From assembly GCA_018066965.1 (NCBI GenBank), contig JAGPVP010000111.1:27262-91261 (forward strand): a DNA stretch of 64,000 nucleotides, written 5' to 3'. Made by a program: the position numbers and the translations under genes. This DNA comes from Zhongshania sp. GTDB taxonomy: Bacteria; Pseudomonadota; Gammaproteobacteria; Pseudomonadales; Spongiibacteraceae. Every line of letters starts with the position of its first letter. Positions within the stretch are counted from its first letter, which is position 1. Positions 43,352 to 52,690 of this stretch are shown here, one piece after another. The notes below the pieces were generated by a model. The model was not told the DNA's origin. It saw nothing but the letters and a program-made list of their open reading frames with translations, and searched no databases.

Positions 43352-45622
43352 ATGAAAAAAATTCTACTGCTATCCCTTCTCATTGCGTGTGGCCATGCAT
43401 GGGCAGACGCGAAAGAAAAGAAGCGTCGAGACTACATTGAAGAGGTTATTGTTACCGCCCAAAAACGGTCTGAATCAGCGCAAGATGTACCACTCTCAGT
43501 CTCTGTTATGAGTTCAGAACGCATGCAAGCATCTGCGATAAAATCCTTTGAAGACGTCGCCCTTGCCAGCCCCAATACTGATATCAATATGACCCCAGGT
43601 TATGTGCAGGTCGGCATGCGCGGGCTTAACTCGCCTATCAATGACGGCATGGAACAGTCTGTTGGCTTTTATGTAGATGGCATTTATTACGGTAAACTCG
43701 CCTTTCTGCAAGACGCATTTCTAGACCTCGCTCGGGTAGAATTATTAAAAGGACCGCAGGGCACATTATTCGGCAAGAACACCGTCGCTGGTGCCATCAA
43801 TGTCACCAGCGCCAACCCACAACACCAGTGGTACGCAGCTACGACAATTACCCTGGGTAATTTCAACGACAAAGAAATAAGCGCTACGCTGAATGCGCCA
43901 CTTATCGAAGACAAACTGGCATTGCGTATTGCCGCCACCGCTCACACCAAAGACGGTTATGTGTACAACACCCTCCGCGATGTAGACGAGAAGCAGGTCG
44001 ATAAAAAGGGCTTACGCGGCAAACTACTATTGGATGCCACCGAAGACCTTAATTTTGTACTTACCATGTATCGCGGCGAAGCCAAAGATAACGGCCAAGG
44101 CTGGGAGCCCTTTCTATTACAGACCGACGCCGCCACTGTACACGGCCTATTCGACCCCGGCCTTGAGGATGACTTCGACTATGTAGGCCATACCAATAGT
44201 GACAATAACAGCGCCAGTGAATCCACCGTGGTTAACCTCGACACCAACTGGGAATTTGACGACAAATTACTGACAATCATCGCCAGCCACGCTGAGATGA
44301 ATGAATCACTCTACCTTGACGCCGATACGGTCTCTGCCCCCATTGCCGACTGGGATCGTCAAACTGAATACAATCAACAGATGCTAGAAATTCGCTTTAC
44401 CTCGGCGCCGGGTAAAATTGAATACATTTTTGGCGCCTTCGGCTTCCGTTCAGACAATCATTTAGAAGGCGATCTACGAATGCTGCCCGAACCGGAAATA
44501 AGCGGTATGCTGCTAAATGCACTCGCGTCTGCCCTCGCAAGTCAGCTAGAACCTATTATCGGCCCACTCGGCAATATTCTTGACCCATTGCTATACAGCG
44601 CCACAACCGATTCCTTAAACCAAGTCTTTCAGCAAGACACCAGCACCCTCGCATTATTTACCCAACTAAGCTGGAATATCAGTGACCGACTCACGGCCAT
44701 TGCTGGATTGCGTGCGTCTAAAGAAACCAAGAGAGTTGATTTAGTCCAAGACTACGAACAAACCGGCCTGTTACTGCAAAGTGCTTTCGGCGTAACTGAA
44801 TACACCCTGCGCGACAAGCGCAACGAATCCAACGTCGCGCCCAAGCTATCGTTAAAGTATGCATGGGATGATCAAATGATTTACGCGTCATACTCGGAAG
44901 GTTTTAAAGCCGGTGGCTATAACCCCTTGGCACGAACCGCAGATGAGTCGGTCTTTGACCAAGAAACTGCCATAGCCTACGAGCTTGGCTACAAGCTCAC
45001 CGCACTCGACGGCGCACTTACCGCCAACGCCGCCGCATTCCAAACTCAATTTAGCGACATGCAAATACAAGCATTTATTGGTAACGGCTTTGTCGTTAGC
45101 AACGCCGCCAAAGCAACCACCGAAGGCCTAGAATTCGATATTAATTATCAGCCTTGGCGCGGCACCATGATTTACGCCAGCGCCGGTTATACCAATGCCA
45201 TATTTGACGAATATACCGATGGCCCGTGTCCGGCAAGCTCCTCAAGCGAAACCTGCGACCTAACTGGAAAGCAATTACCACGTGCGCCGAAATACAGCGC
45301 TAACTTTGGCTTTCATACTGCAATGCCATTGATCGACAACAAGCTAGCGCTAGTACTCGGTGCTGATTACAGCTGGCGCGACGACATCTACTTCGATCTT
45401 GACTTAGACCCCATAGACACCCAAAGCGCCTACTCGCTGGTAAACTTACATATCGGCTTAATCGATCCCGAAGAACGCTGGCGCTTTATTGTTCACATTA
45501 AAAACCTAGAAGATAAACTCATCCGCCAATTTACTGCCGACCTGCCTATCTTTGAAGGTTCACACATGGGCTTCCTAATGCCACCTAGAATGATCAGTGC
45601 AGAATTTAGTGTCAATTTATAA
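43352..45622 (+). CDS. TonB-dependent outer-membrane receptor
   Basis: 756 residues. Signal peptide (about 1-18, ending AWA-DA), a TonB-box-like EEVIVTAQKR near 28-37, the plug domain (VPLSVSVMSSERMQAS through GPQGTLFGKNTVAGAINVTS) and the 22-strand barrel, ending in the typical C-terminal strand (ISAEFSVNL). This subfamily, common in sphingomonads and marine gammaproteobacteria, handles hydrophobic or plant/algal compounds as well as siderophores; the ligand is unknown. Acidic insert residues near 230-300 are unremarkable. Its operon has no siderophore or iron gene. Confidence 0.95.
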   Translation: MKKILLLSLLIACGHAWADAKEKKRRDYIEEVIVTAQKRSESAQDVPLSVSVMSSERMQASAIKSFEDVALASPNTDINMTPGYVQVGMRGLNSPINDGMEQSVGFYVDGIYYGKLAFLQDAFLDLARVELLKGPQGTLFGKNTVAGAINVTSANPQHQWYAATTITLGNFNDKEISATLNAPLIEDKLALRIAATAHTKDGYVYNTLRDVDEKQVDKKGLRGKLLLDATEDLNFVLTMYRGEAKDNGQGWEPFLLQTDAATVHGLFDPGLEDDFDYVGHTNSDNNSASESTVVNLDTNWEFDDKLLTIIASHAEMNESLYLDADTVSAPIADWDRQTEYNQQMLEIRFTSAPGKIEYIFGAFGFRSDNHLEGDLRMLPEPEISGMLLNALASALASQLEPIIGPLGNILDPLLYSATTDSLNQVFQQDTSTLALFTQLSWNISDRLTAIAGLRASKETKRVDLVQDYEQTGLLLQSAFGVTEYTLRDKRNESNVAPKLSLKYAWDDQMIYASYSEGFKAGGYNPLARTADESVFDQETAIAYELGYKLTALDGALTANAAAFQTQFSDMQIQAFIGNGFVVSNAAKATTEGLEFDINYQPWRGTMIYASAGYTNAIFDEYTDGPCPASSSSETCDLTGKQLPRAPKYSANFGFHTAMPLIDNKLALVLGADYSWRDDIYFDLDLDPIDTQSAYSLVNLHIGLIDPEERWRFIVHIKNLEDKLIRQFTADLPIFEGSHMGFLMPPRMISAEFSVNL

Positions 45623-45661
45623 GTAGATATTTAAATAAAACAATAACAGGAATGGCCAATT

Positions 45662-46519
45662 ATGCTTAAAAAAACCACCGAAGTTATCGCAGTAATTATG
45701 TGCTTTGTTTCGCTTCTTATACTAGCAAAAACCATATTTTTCACTGGAAAAATATCAAACATCACTGAAGTTACAGTCATCATTTTATTCACTTTAGTGG
45801 TGTGTATTCTTCACGCCGCAGCGACCAAAGGCGTTAAGAAAGCCCTTGGATTTTCTGCGCTATCTTTTGCAATTTCTTGGTTTGTAGAGTTTATTGGCTG
45901 CAATTACGGATGGTGGTTTGGCGACTACGACTACACCACCCTTCTCGGCATCGCAATTGGCAATGTGCCACTGCTAGTTGTTGTATCGTGGGAAACCATT
46001 ATTTATCCGTCACATCTATTAGCAGACGAGCTAATTAGCAAGCACGGCCGCCAAATTTCATCACGTTGGCTGTTAAACACGAGCTTAGCTTCACTCGTTA
46101 CCGCCTTGCTTGCGACAAGCTGGGACTTAATGACCGACCCGATTGCTGTTACCGAAAAATGGTGGATTTGGGATTTCGGTGGCGCCTATTTACCAGAAAT
46201 TGACAACGGCATCCCGTTCAGTAATTTCTGGGGATGGGTTGGGGCAGTGTTCTTAATTAGCTTCCTCTATCGCATTATGTTTAACAAGCCATCCGACCCA
46301 GTGGAACACAATGAGAACAATTTACTCTTCGCCAGCGCCATGTATACCTCCATGTTTCTTGGCTCTATAAACACCCTACTGCTTTACGAACTCTACATGC
46401 CAATTATTATCGGTATATTCACAATGGGGCCCATTGCGCTTATCGCGTGGGCAAAATATTTCAGCACTAAAACAAAGAACGATCACGGCGCAGCAATGTA
46501 TACAGGAGCTAACGAATGA
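45662..46519 (+). CDS. CruF/carotenoid-synthesis-like membrane protein
   Basis: 285 residues with about seven membrane helices. The motifs FVEFIGCNYGWWFGDYDYT, WETIIYPSHLLADEL, SWDLMTDPIAV and GIPFSNFWGWVGAVF match the Caroten_synth (PF04240/CruF) pattern: W-x-x-D-P-x-x plus a GIPxxNFxGW motif. CruF proteins hydrate the end group of acyclic carotenoids. No phytoene synthase, desaturase or cyclase is nearby, so the substrate may be another isoprenoid. It overlaps the next gene by 4 bp (ATGA). Confidence 0.8.
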   Translation: MLKKTTEVIAVIMCFVSLLILAKTIFFTGKISNITEVTVIILFTLVVCILHAAATKGVKKALGFSALSFAISWFVEFIGCNYGWWFGDYDYTTLLGIAIGNVPLLVVVSWETIIYPSHLLADELISKHGRQISSRWLLNTSLASLVTALLATSWDLMTDPIAVTEKWWIWDFGGAYLPEIDNGIPFSNFWGWVGAVFLISFLYRIMFNKPSDPVEHNENNLLFASAMYTSMFLGSINTLLLYELYMPIIIGIFTMGPIALIAWAKYFSTKTKNDHGAAMYTGANE

Positions 46520-46890
46520 ACATTGCAATAACAGGATTTCAAATAATATTCATCGCATTTTTCAGTATTACCGGTGCAATGAAGCTATTTTCTCATCACC
46601 ACATGATTGAAGAATTTGATAACTTCGTTTATCCCCATTGGTTAATGCATCTTGCCGGTGGTTTGGAGCTTGTTGCTACGCCCTTATTACTACTGGGGTT
46701 TTGGAATCCCATTTATGGGGCGCTGGGCGCAGCCATTCTCACTACCGTGATGATTGGCGCTTGCTACACCAATTTCACGCAGAGACCAGCGGCCTACGGC
46801 TGGGGAACACTGGTTTTAGTGATACTTTGTGCGACGCTCGCCGCGCACTTTGTAATGCTTACAAATATTCATTACTGGTCTTTAAGCTAA
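46516..46890 (+). CDS. DoxX-like membrane protein
   Basis: 124 residues with four membrane helices. FFSITGAMKLFSHHHMIEEFDNFVYP and LMHLAGGLELVATPLLLLGF are typical of the DoxX family. Family members take part in redox or sulphur metabolism in some organisms; here function is not evident. The start codon overlaps the stop of the CruF-like gene, which shows that it belongs to the same operon. It is the last gene, and the next gene is convergent after 2 nt. Confidence 0.85.
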   Translation: MNIAITGFQIIFIAFFSITGAMKLFSHHHMIEEFDNFVYPHWLMHLAGGLELVATPLLLLGFWNPIYGALGAAILTTVMIGACYTNFTQRPAAYGWGTLVLVILCATLAAHFVMLTNIHYWSLS

Positions 46891-46892
46891 GT

Positions 46893-47348
46893 TCACGCCG
46901 GATAAAAAACCACAACGGGTATCTCGCGATCCGTTGCCGCTTTATAACTGGCGTAGGGAGCAAAGTAAGCTTCCATTAAGCTCCACAGCTTTTCGCGCTC
47001 GTCACCCTCGGCAACTTTCGCGACGGCTTTGAACTCATCGTTAGCAACTTTCAATTGAATATCTTGATTAGCCTGCAGATTCAAAAACCAAGCTGGATGT
47101 GCAGGCGCCCCACCTTTAGAGGCAATCACACAAAAGCCACCATCATCGGTAGGTCTATAAATTAAGGGCAGGATTAATGTATTACCTGATTTACGCCCCT
47201 TTGTGGTCAGCAATAGCGTGGTTATCATGCCTTCGCCGCCACCCAAGCTCGCATCCCAAAGATGCCCAGCCTCACCATCTTCAAGATAAGTATTAATATG
47301 ATCACTCATCCAAGATGGAAGATAATCCGGAAGCTTAATATCTGTCAT
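46893..47348 (-). CDS. Ddn-like nitroreductase/quinone-reductase family protein
   Basis: 151 residues of the deazaflavin-dependent nitroreductase (DUF385) family: TTLLLTTKGRKSGNTLILPLIY, CVIASKGGAPAHPAWFLNLQAN and REKLWSLMEAYFAPYASYKAATDREIPVVVF are diagnostic. In mycobacteria these enzymes use F420 to reduce quinones and nitro-compounds. F420 is uncommon in gammaproteobacteria, so this copy may use flavin or serve another role. It is convergent with the DoxX-like gene. Confidence 0.88.
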   Translation of the reverse strand: MTDIKLPDYLPSWMSDHINTYLEDGEAGHLWDASLGGGEGMITTLLLTTKGRKSGNTLILPLIYRPTDDGGFCVIASKGGAPAHPAWFLNLQANQDIQLKVANDEFKAVAKVAEGDEREKLWSLMEAYFAPYASYKAATDREIPVVVFYPA

Positions 47349-47462
47349 GCTATAACCCCTATCCGTTTCACTGCTGAAATTTACGCTCTGGCCATTAACA
47401 CTATATGGTGCTAGCCGTTACCAGCTAGCTGCCATGAAGATCACAAACAACTTCGCAACATC

Positions 47463-48134
47463 TTATGCTAGTTGCTTAACTAACGCTTCGCCAACCGCCC
47501 GCGCACTCGATGGGTTTTGCCCGGTAATCACACGTTCGTCTTCAACAACAAACACACCCCACGGTTGCACCTTGCTATAACGTGCAGCGCTGCGCGCCAA
47601 GGATTCCTCCAATAGAAAAGGCACATCTGCCAGCGTGCCGTAATCAATTTCTTCTTCTCGAGTAAAACCGGTAACCGACTTACTCGCTAATAGCTTCTCA
47701 CCCGTACTCAGGGTAATGGGCAGTAATGCGCCGGGACCATGGCATACCGCCGCCAAGATTCCGCCATTTTCATAGTGAGTTGCACTGAGCTTGGCAAAGT
47801 CTTCATTAGTCGCCAAATCAGACAGCAAGCCAAAACCACCGGGATAAAACACCGCAGCGTAATCCTCAATATTTATCTGCGAGACGGGCAGCGTGTTATT
47901 AATACGGTTTTGAAACTCTTCGTTATTTAAAATTGCCTCATTAACGGTATCGCCCTCTATATCCGTGCCATAAAGCGGCGCTTTACCGCCTTTAATCGAG
48001 GCGATGTCGTAGTCTAAGCCCGCCTCTAATAATACGTGTAGCGCATGAGTCAGCTCTGGTGAATATGTCCCATTCGCTTGATCTGTCTCACCCAAGTTTG
48101 CGTGGTTTGTCACTGGAATCAGTACTTTCTTCAT
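47463..48134 (-). CDS. DJ-1/PfpI-family (type 1 glutamine amidotransferase-like) protein
   Basis: 223 residues. The nucleophile elbow is AAVCHGPGALLP, with the catalytic Cys followed by His. YAAVFYPGGFGLLSDLA holds the upstream conserved Gly pair and Glu/Asp region. Family members act as glyoxalase III, deglycase or chaperone (Hsp31-like). The C-terminal FVVEDERVITGQNPSSARAVGEAL is typical. It is divergent from the LysR gene at 48267 across about 130 nt, so it is the likely target of that regulator. Confidence 0.9.
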   Translation of the reverse strand: MKKVLIPVTNHANLGETDQANGTYSPELTHALHVLLEAGLDYDIASIKGGKAPLYGTDIEGDTVNEAILNNEEFQNRINNTLPVSQINIEDYAAVFYPGGFGLLSDLATNEDFAKLSATHYENGGILAAVCHGPGALLPITLSTGEKLLASKSVTGFTREEEIDYGTLADVPFLLEESLARSAARYSKVQPWGVFVVEDERVITGQNPSSARAVGEALVKQLA

Positions 48135-48266
48135 TACAATTCTCCTGCCTTCTACGTGTTGAATTGGCTTTGTTACAGCGTGGAGCCATCTTAATATTCA
48201 ACAGTTTCAGCAACAATATGGTAATTTAGCAAAGCACTATTGCTAAGCAGCAACAACAAGGTCGAT

Positions 48267-49148
48267 ATGGACAACTTTGAAGGTATTATCGAATTCGTTG
48301 CAGTGGCAGAAAGTCAGGGCTTCTCTGCGGCGGCAAAACAAATGGGCTGCAGCACCAGCCATGTAAGCAGGCAGGTGTCTCGGCTAGAAACTCGTCTAGG
48401 CAGCGTATTACTCGCCCGCACTACGCGCAGTGTCAACCTCACTGAAGCTGGGCAAGCCTACTACCGCCAGTGCAGAGACCTCGTTGACGGCCTTCAGCAA
48501 GCCAACGAACAAATCAACGCCCAGCAAGTTCAGCTCAATGGCACATTACGCGTTAGCGCAGCGGGACCATTTGCAGAGCAATTTGTTGTTCCCGCACTCA
48601 TAGAATTTGCAAAGCTACACCCAGAACTCACCGTAGATATCGATTTTAATAGCCACAAGGTCAACCTGATCGAGGACGGCATCGATTTCGCCATTCGCTA
48701 TGGAAAATTAGAAGATTCGGGCTTAGTAGCTCGTAAATTACTGCCTCGCCCCTTAATGGCCGTTGCCAGTAAAACGTACTTAGAACGGTATGGCAGTCCT
48801 ACTCACCCTAGGCAGCTAAAAAGCCATAGCTGCATCGTATCCAATAATAACCACTGGCAATTTGAAGATACCGGCACGCCACTCTACGTAAAAGTAAACG
48901 GCCGCTGGAAAAGTAATAACGCCCATGCGGTGGTCAACGCCTGCGAACAAGGCCTAGGTATTGCCTATATGCCACGGATCAACTTTTTACCGTCAATTAA
49001 AGCAGGTACCCTACACCCCATATTAGAGCCGTATTGGAGCGCGGGATCTGGCAGCTGGATTGTCTATCAAAACCGTCGATTTCTACCCATGCGAGCACGG
49101 CTCGCCATCGATCATTTATTGACGTATTTTCGGGATTGGGAGGAGTAA
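48267..49148 (+). CDS. LysR-family transcriptional regulator
   Basis: 293 residues. The helix-turn-helix (FVAVAESQGFSAAAKQMGCSTSHVSRQVSRLETRLGSVLLARTTRSVNLTEAG) is of the CrgA/AaeR-type subgroup. The effector domain (LRVSAAGPFAEQFVVPALIEF) follows. I chose the ATG at 48267 with AAGG 5 nt upstream, rather than a TTG at 48240. Divergent with the DJ-1/PfpI gene, which such regulators often control in an oxidative or carbonyl stress response. Confidence 0.92.
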   Translation: MDNFEGIIEFVAVAESQGFSAAAKQMGCSTSHVSRQVSRLETRLGSVLLARTTRSVNLTEAGQAYYRQCRDLVDGLQQANEQINAQQVQLNGTLRVSAAGPFAEQFVVPALIEFAKLHPELTVDIDFNSHKVNLIEDGIDFAIRYGKLEDSGLVARKLLPRPLMAVASKTYLERYGSPTHPRQLKSHSCIVSNNNHWQFEDTGTPLYVKVNGRWKSNNAHAVVNACEQGLGIAYMPRINFLPSIKAGTLHPILEPYWSAGSGSWIVYQNRRFLPMRARLAIDHLLTYFRDWEE

Positions 49149-49233
49149 ATAAACCTATAGCGTACATAATCTGCGCTACGATGCACTCCGGCTTGGCATA
49201 ATGATTTGGTACAAAAAAAACAATATAAATCCT

Positions 49234-49261
49234 CCCAAGGCCCAATCTATTGAGCCTTGGG
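49234..49261 (-). terminator. Intrinsic terminator downstream of metY
   Basis: Reading the minus strand, the 8-bp stem CCCAAGGC/GCCTTGGG with a 12-nt loop begins 12 nt after the metY stop, and a T8 run follows 12 nt further on. This is reasonable for a weak intrinsic terminator. Confidence 0.55.
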
Positions 49262-49272
49262 GCAATTACCGA

Positions 49273-50544
49273 TTACGCTTTATCTAAGGCTTGGCTAACA
49301 TCGGCAATGATATCGTCGATATGTTCAATACCAACCGATATCCGTATTAAATCAGCACTCACCCCTGCAGACGCCAACTCTTTCTCGTTCAACTGTCTAT
49401 GGGTTGTAGATGCTGGATGACACGCTAATGACTTGGCATCACCAATATTCACTAGACGCAGAATCATCTGTAATGAGTCAATGAAGCGTGTACATGCTTC
49501 AATGCCACCAGTTACACCAAAACTTAAAATTCCTGAGGCTTTGGAATTAGTTATTTTTTTGCAAGTCTCGAAATAAGGGCTATCTGGCAGCGCCGCATAA
49601 TTCACCCACTCCACTTTTTCATGCTGTTGTAAAAATACAGCAAGTTTTTCAGCATTTTCACAATGCCGTTCCATTCGCAAGCCCAAAGTTTCTAAGCCCT
49701 GCAAAAGTTGAAACGCGTTCATGGGAGATAAGGCTGCACCAGTATTCCTTAATGGTACTACCCGACAACGACCTATATAAGCCGCAGCACCCAATGCCTC
49801 GGTGTACACAACACCATGGTACGAAGGGTCTGGCTCGTTCAAAATGGGAAAACGCGCCTTGTTGGCAACCCAATCAAACTTACCCGAATCTACAATCGCG
49901 CCGCCAATCGATGTTCCATGTCCACCAATATATTTGGTGAGTGAATGCACAACAATATCCGCGCCCAGTTCAAACGGTCGACATAAATATGGCGTCGCGA
50001 CAGTATTATCAACAATAAGCGGCACACCATGTTTATGCGCTATCTCTGCCAAACGCACAATATCAACAACATTGCCTGCAGGATTACCGATCGATTCACA
50101 AAAGACGGCCTTGGTTTTGTCATCAATGGCATTTTCAAACCCGTCGTAATCATCGTGTGAAATCATGCGCGCTTCCACACCCTGCCGTGGCAATGAGTGC
50201 GCAAAGAAATTGTAGGTGCCACCATACAGCTGGCTAGTACTAACAATGTTATCGCCAACCTCACAAATGCACTGAATCGCATAAGTAATCGCAGCCATAC
50301 CGGAAGCTACACATAGCGCGCCAACGCCGCCTTCCATCGCCGCTATGCGCTGTTCCAGCACTGCGTTTGTAGGATTCATAATACGAGTGTAGATATTACC
50401 CGGCACTTTAAGATCAAATAAATCTGCGCCGTGTTGCGTATCATCAAAAGTATAAGACGTTGTTTGATAAATCGGAACTGCCGCGGCTTTGGTTGTTGCT
50501 TCTGAGGTGTAACCTTCGTGCAGGGCAATGGATTCTAATTTCAT
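49273..50544 (-). CDS. metY: O-acetylhomoserine aminocarboxypropyltransferase (sulfhydrylase)
   Basis: 423 residues, PLP-dependent Cys/Met metabolism family. It makes homocysteine from O-acetylhomoserine and sulphide for methionine synthesis. The PLP-binding Lys204 is in VHSLTKYIGGHG. The substrate phosphate loop has YTRIMNPTN (52-60) and ASGMAA. The length and the GTSIGGAIVDSG stretch favour MetY over MetZ/MetB. The 260-nt upstream gap holds two perfect palindromes (50604-50617 and 50676-50687) but no riboswitch that I recognise. Confidence 0.93.
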   Translation of the reverse strand: MKLESIALHEGYTSEATTKAAAVPIYQTTSYTFDDTQHGADLFDLKVPGNIYTRIMNPTNAVLEQRIAAMEGGVGALCVASGMAAITYAIQCICEVGDNIVSTSQLYGGTYNFFAHSLPRQGVEARMISHDDYDGFENAIDDKTKAVFCESIGNPAGNVVDIVRLAEIAHKHGVPLIVDNTVATPYLCRPFELGADIVVHSLTKYIGGHGTSIGGAIVDSGKFDWVANKARFPILNEPDPSYHGVVYTEALGAAAYIGRCRVVPLRNTGAALSPMNAFQLLQGLETLGLRMERHCENAEKLAVFLQQHEKVEWVNYAALPDSPYFETCKKITNSKASGILSFGVTGGIEACTRFIDSLQMILRLVNIGDAKSLACHPASTTHRQLNEKELASAGVSADLIRISVGIEHIDDIIADVSQALDKA

Positions 50545-50603
50545 GCTATTCCTCTACATATTGAGATTTGTTATTAAATGACGCTCGACGGCAGTATGCG
50601 CAT

Positions 50604-50617
50604 ACTGGAATTCCAGT
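50604..50617. promoter_or_regulatory. Perfect 14-bp palindrome upstream of metY
   Basis: ACTGGAATTCCAGT lies 60 nt upstream of the metY start, a reasonable position for an operator. A second 12-bp palindrome, GTACTTAAGTAC, is at 50676-50687. Either may be chance; neither matches a MetJ or MetR consensus that I know. Confidence 0.35.
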
Positions 50618-50804
50618 GCAATTATTATGCTGTTAAAAACAATCTTGGAAAGAGGTTTGAATTCTAGAAGTGCAGGTACTTAAGTACATTTACAATGGAA
50701 TTAAGGCTGCCGCTTTCGCAATAATAAATTTTTCGAAGGCTACTCAAAAAAACTACCTAAATAATGCAAAGAAAATAATAGCCCTCCTTGGCCAAGGTTA
50801 AAGC

Positions 50805-51962
50805 TTACTTCTTACGACTTGGCAAAGTCCCCATAGTCTTACAGATGATACTGAGCATCACTTCATCTGCACCGCCACCGATAGAGGTTAGACGGGTGTC
50901 GCGATAGGCACGGGCGATGGGGTTGTCCCACATATAACCCATGCCGCCCCAGTATTGCATGCAGCTGTCGGTGACTTCGCGGAGCAAGCGCCCTGCTTTT
51001 AGCTTAGCCATTGACGCCTTGCGGGTAACATCCGTGCCTTTGATATAGCCTTCTACAGCGTCAAAGGTGAGCGCGCGCAAGGCTTCTACTTCAGTTTGCA
51101 ATTCCGCTAAACGAAAATGCACGACTTGATTATCTAATACTGATTGGCCGAATATCTTCCGTTCGCGCGTGTAGTCAATGGTCTTGTTAATACAGTCTTC
51201 CATCGCTTTTAAGCTACCCGCCGCCGCGAATAAACGCTCTTCTTGAAATTGCAGCATTTGATAGATAAAGCCATGACCTTCTTCGCCAATGAGGTTGCGC
51301 TGCGGGACTCGAACATTGTCAAAAAATACCTGCGCGGTGTCTGATGATCGCATCCCTAATTTATCTAACTTCTCTGAGAAGGAAATACCGGGGGTATTGG
51401 TTGGGACAACAATCAGGGATTTATTCAGGTGCGGCTTGTCGTCACTGGTATTCGCCAGCAGGCATAAATAATCTGCTTGGGTAGAGTTGGTGATCCACAT
51501 TTTAGAACCGTTGATCACATAGTCGTCACCTTCTTTTTTGGCTGTTGTTTTGATTGCGGCCACATCTGAACCCGCATGTGGTTCGCTTACCGCGATAGAA
51601 AATACCGCTTCGCCGGTAATTGCCGGCACCAAAAATTCCTTGCGTAATTCATCGCTACCAAAACGCGCCAAGGCCGGCGTGGCCATATCTGTTTGTACAC
51701 CAATGCCCATTGATACACCGCCTGTTGCGATGCGACCCAGCTCCTCAGAAAACACAATCTGGTAGCTGTAATCTAAACCCATGCCACCGTATTCAATCGG
51801 TTTACAGATACCGAGCAGGCCGAGGTCGCCCATTTTTTTAAACAGCTCGTGGGCTGGAAAAATACCATCCGCCTCCCACTTGTCTGCGTAGGGGTTAATT
51901 TCGCTATCAATGAATTTTGCAGTGGTTAGCCGAATGGCCTCGTGTTCTTCCGTAAGAATCAT
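50805..51962 (-). CDS. Acyl-CoA dehydrogenase
   Basis: 385 residues, standard three-domain FAD enzyme of the medium/short-chain type. FSIAVSEPHAGSDVAAIKTTAKKEGDDYVINGSKMWITNS is the FAD and substrate-binding middle domain. RKIFGQSVLDNQVVHFRLAELQTEVEAL and MQYWGGMGYMWDNPIARAYRDTRLTSIGGGADEV form the C-terminal domain; the segment before the last helix is where the catalytic Glu usually lies (RDTRLTSIGGG... family pattern). It is downstream of a GST and another acyl-CoA dehydrogenase on the same strand (36-nt gap), so these probably form an operon. Confidence 0.93.
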   Translation of the reverse strand: MILTEEHEAIRLTTAKFIDSEINPYADKWEADGIFPAHELFKKMGDLGLLGICKPIEYGGMGLDYSYQIVFSEELGRIATGGVSMGIGVQTDMATPALARFGSDELRKEFLVPAITGEAVFSIAVSEPHAGSDVAAIKTTAKKEGDDYVINGSKMWITNSTQADYLCLLANTSDDKPHLNKSLIVVPTNTPGISFSEKLDKLGMRSSDTAQVFFDNVRVPQRNLIGEEGHGFIYQMLQFQEERLFAAAGSLKAMEDCINKTIDYTRERKIFGQSVLDNQVVHFRLAELQTEVEALRALTFDAVEGYIKGTDVTRKASMAKLKAGRLLREVTDSCMQYWGGMGYMWDNPIARAYRDTRLTSIGGGADEVMLSIICKTMGTLPSRKK

Positions 51963-51998
51963 GTATTACTCCGTAAAGTGTATTTATTATGTAAGACC

Positions 51999-52679
51999 TT
52001 ATGCGAATAGGTCTGGAATATTTTCGAAAGGATAAGGTGTTGGCGAAAACAAGGAATTTTCTTTACCTATTGGCTCTACTTTTTGAAAGGCAGCCCGCGC
52101 CGTCATACGCTTAAAGTAATCCAGCACCTGCGGCTCATAAAACTGAGACAGACCTAAGCCATCACCAAGATACAGGGCGTAGGCAATGGCAATATCTGCA
52201 ACCGTAAAGCGGTCGTCACATAAGAACTCTCGATCTGCTATGTGGGTATTCAAACGTTTGAGGCGCGCCAAGAACCATTTGTAGTAGTCTTCAACGACCT
52301 GTGGCTGACGACGCTCCATTGGCTCTAATTGGGAATAGCGCAGGACCAGCGTTTGCGGAAACGTCAGCGTGGCATCGCTATGGAATAGCCAATTTAGATA
52401 GTCACCATATTCTGGATGATCCGCCTTTAAACCAAAATCATAGCGCTGGTAGCGTTCAACCAAATACAAACCGATGGCCGAAGACTCTGTCATGTGAGTG
52501 TCGCCATCAACAAAGTACGGCACGGTGCCGAGCGGATTTACGTCTAAAAATTCACGCTGAAACATGCGAGGCGGAAATGCCAGCACTTCAAGCTCATAAT
52601 CTACACCCATTTCTTCAAGTGCCCACAGAGCACGGAGGGAGCGCGCGGTATAGCAATGCCAAAGTTTAGGCGAAGTCAT
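51999..52679 (-). CDS. Glutathione S-transferase family protein
   Basis: 226 residues. The N-terminal thioredoxin-like domain has LWHCYTARSLRALWALEEMG and the GTVPYFVDGDTHMTESSAIGLYL glutathione-binding turn. The C-terminal all-alpha domain has FTVADIAIAYAL, the usual N-capping motif. It lies between two acyl-CoA dehydrogenases with gaps of 11 and 36 nt. It may conjugate or isomerise an unusual acyl or enoyl intermediate; this is inference from context. Confidence 0.92.
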   Translation of the reverse strand: MTSPKLWHCYTARSLRALWALEEMGVDYELEVLAFPPRMFQREFLDVNPLGTVPYFVDGDTHMTESSAIGLYLVERYQRYDFGLKADHPEYGDYLNWLFHSDATLTFPQTLVLRYSQLEPMERRQPQVVEDYYKWFLARLKRLNTHIADREFLCDDRFTVADIAIAYALYLGDGLGLSQFYEPQVLDYFKRMTARAAFQKVEPIGKENSLFSPTPYPFENIPDLFA

Positions 52680-52690
52680 ATTAAGTCCTA

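Noticed and set aside
50545..50804. SAM-type riboswitch upstream of metY
   Set aside because: No SAM-I, SAM-II or SAH core pattern could be recognised by eye; only the two palindromes were found.
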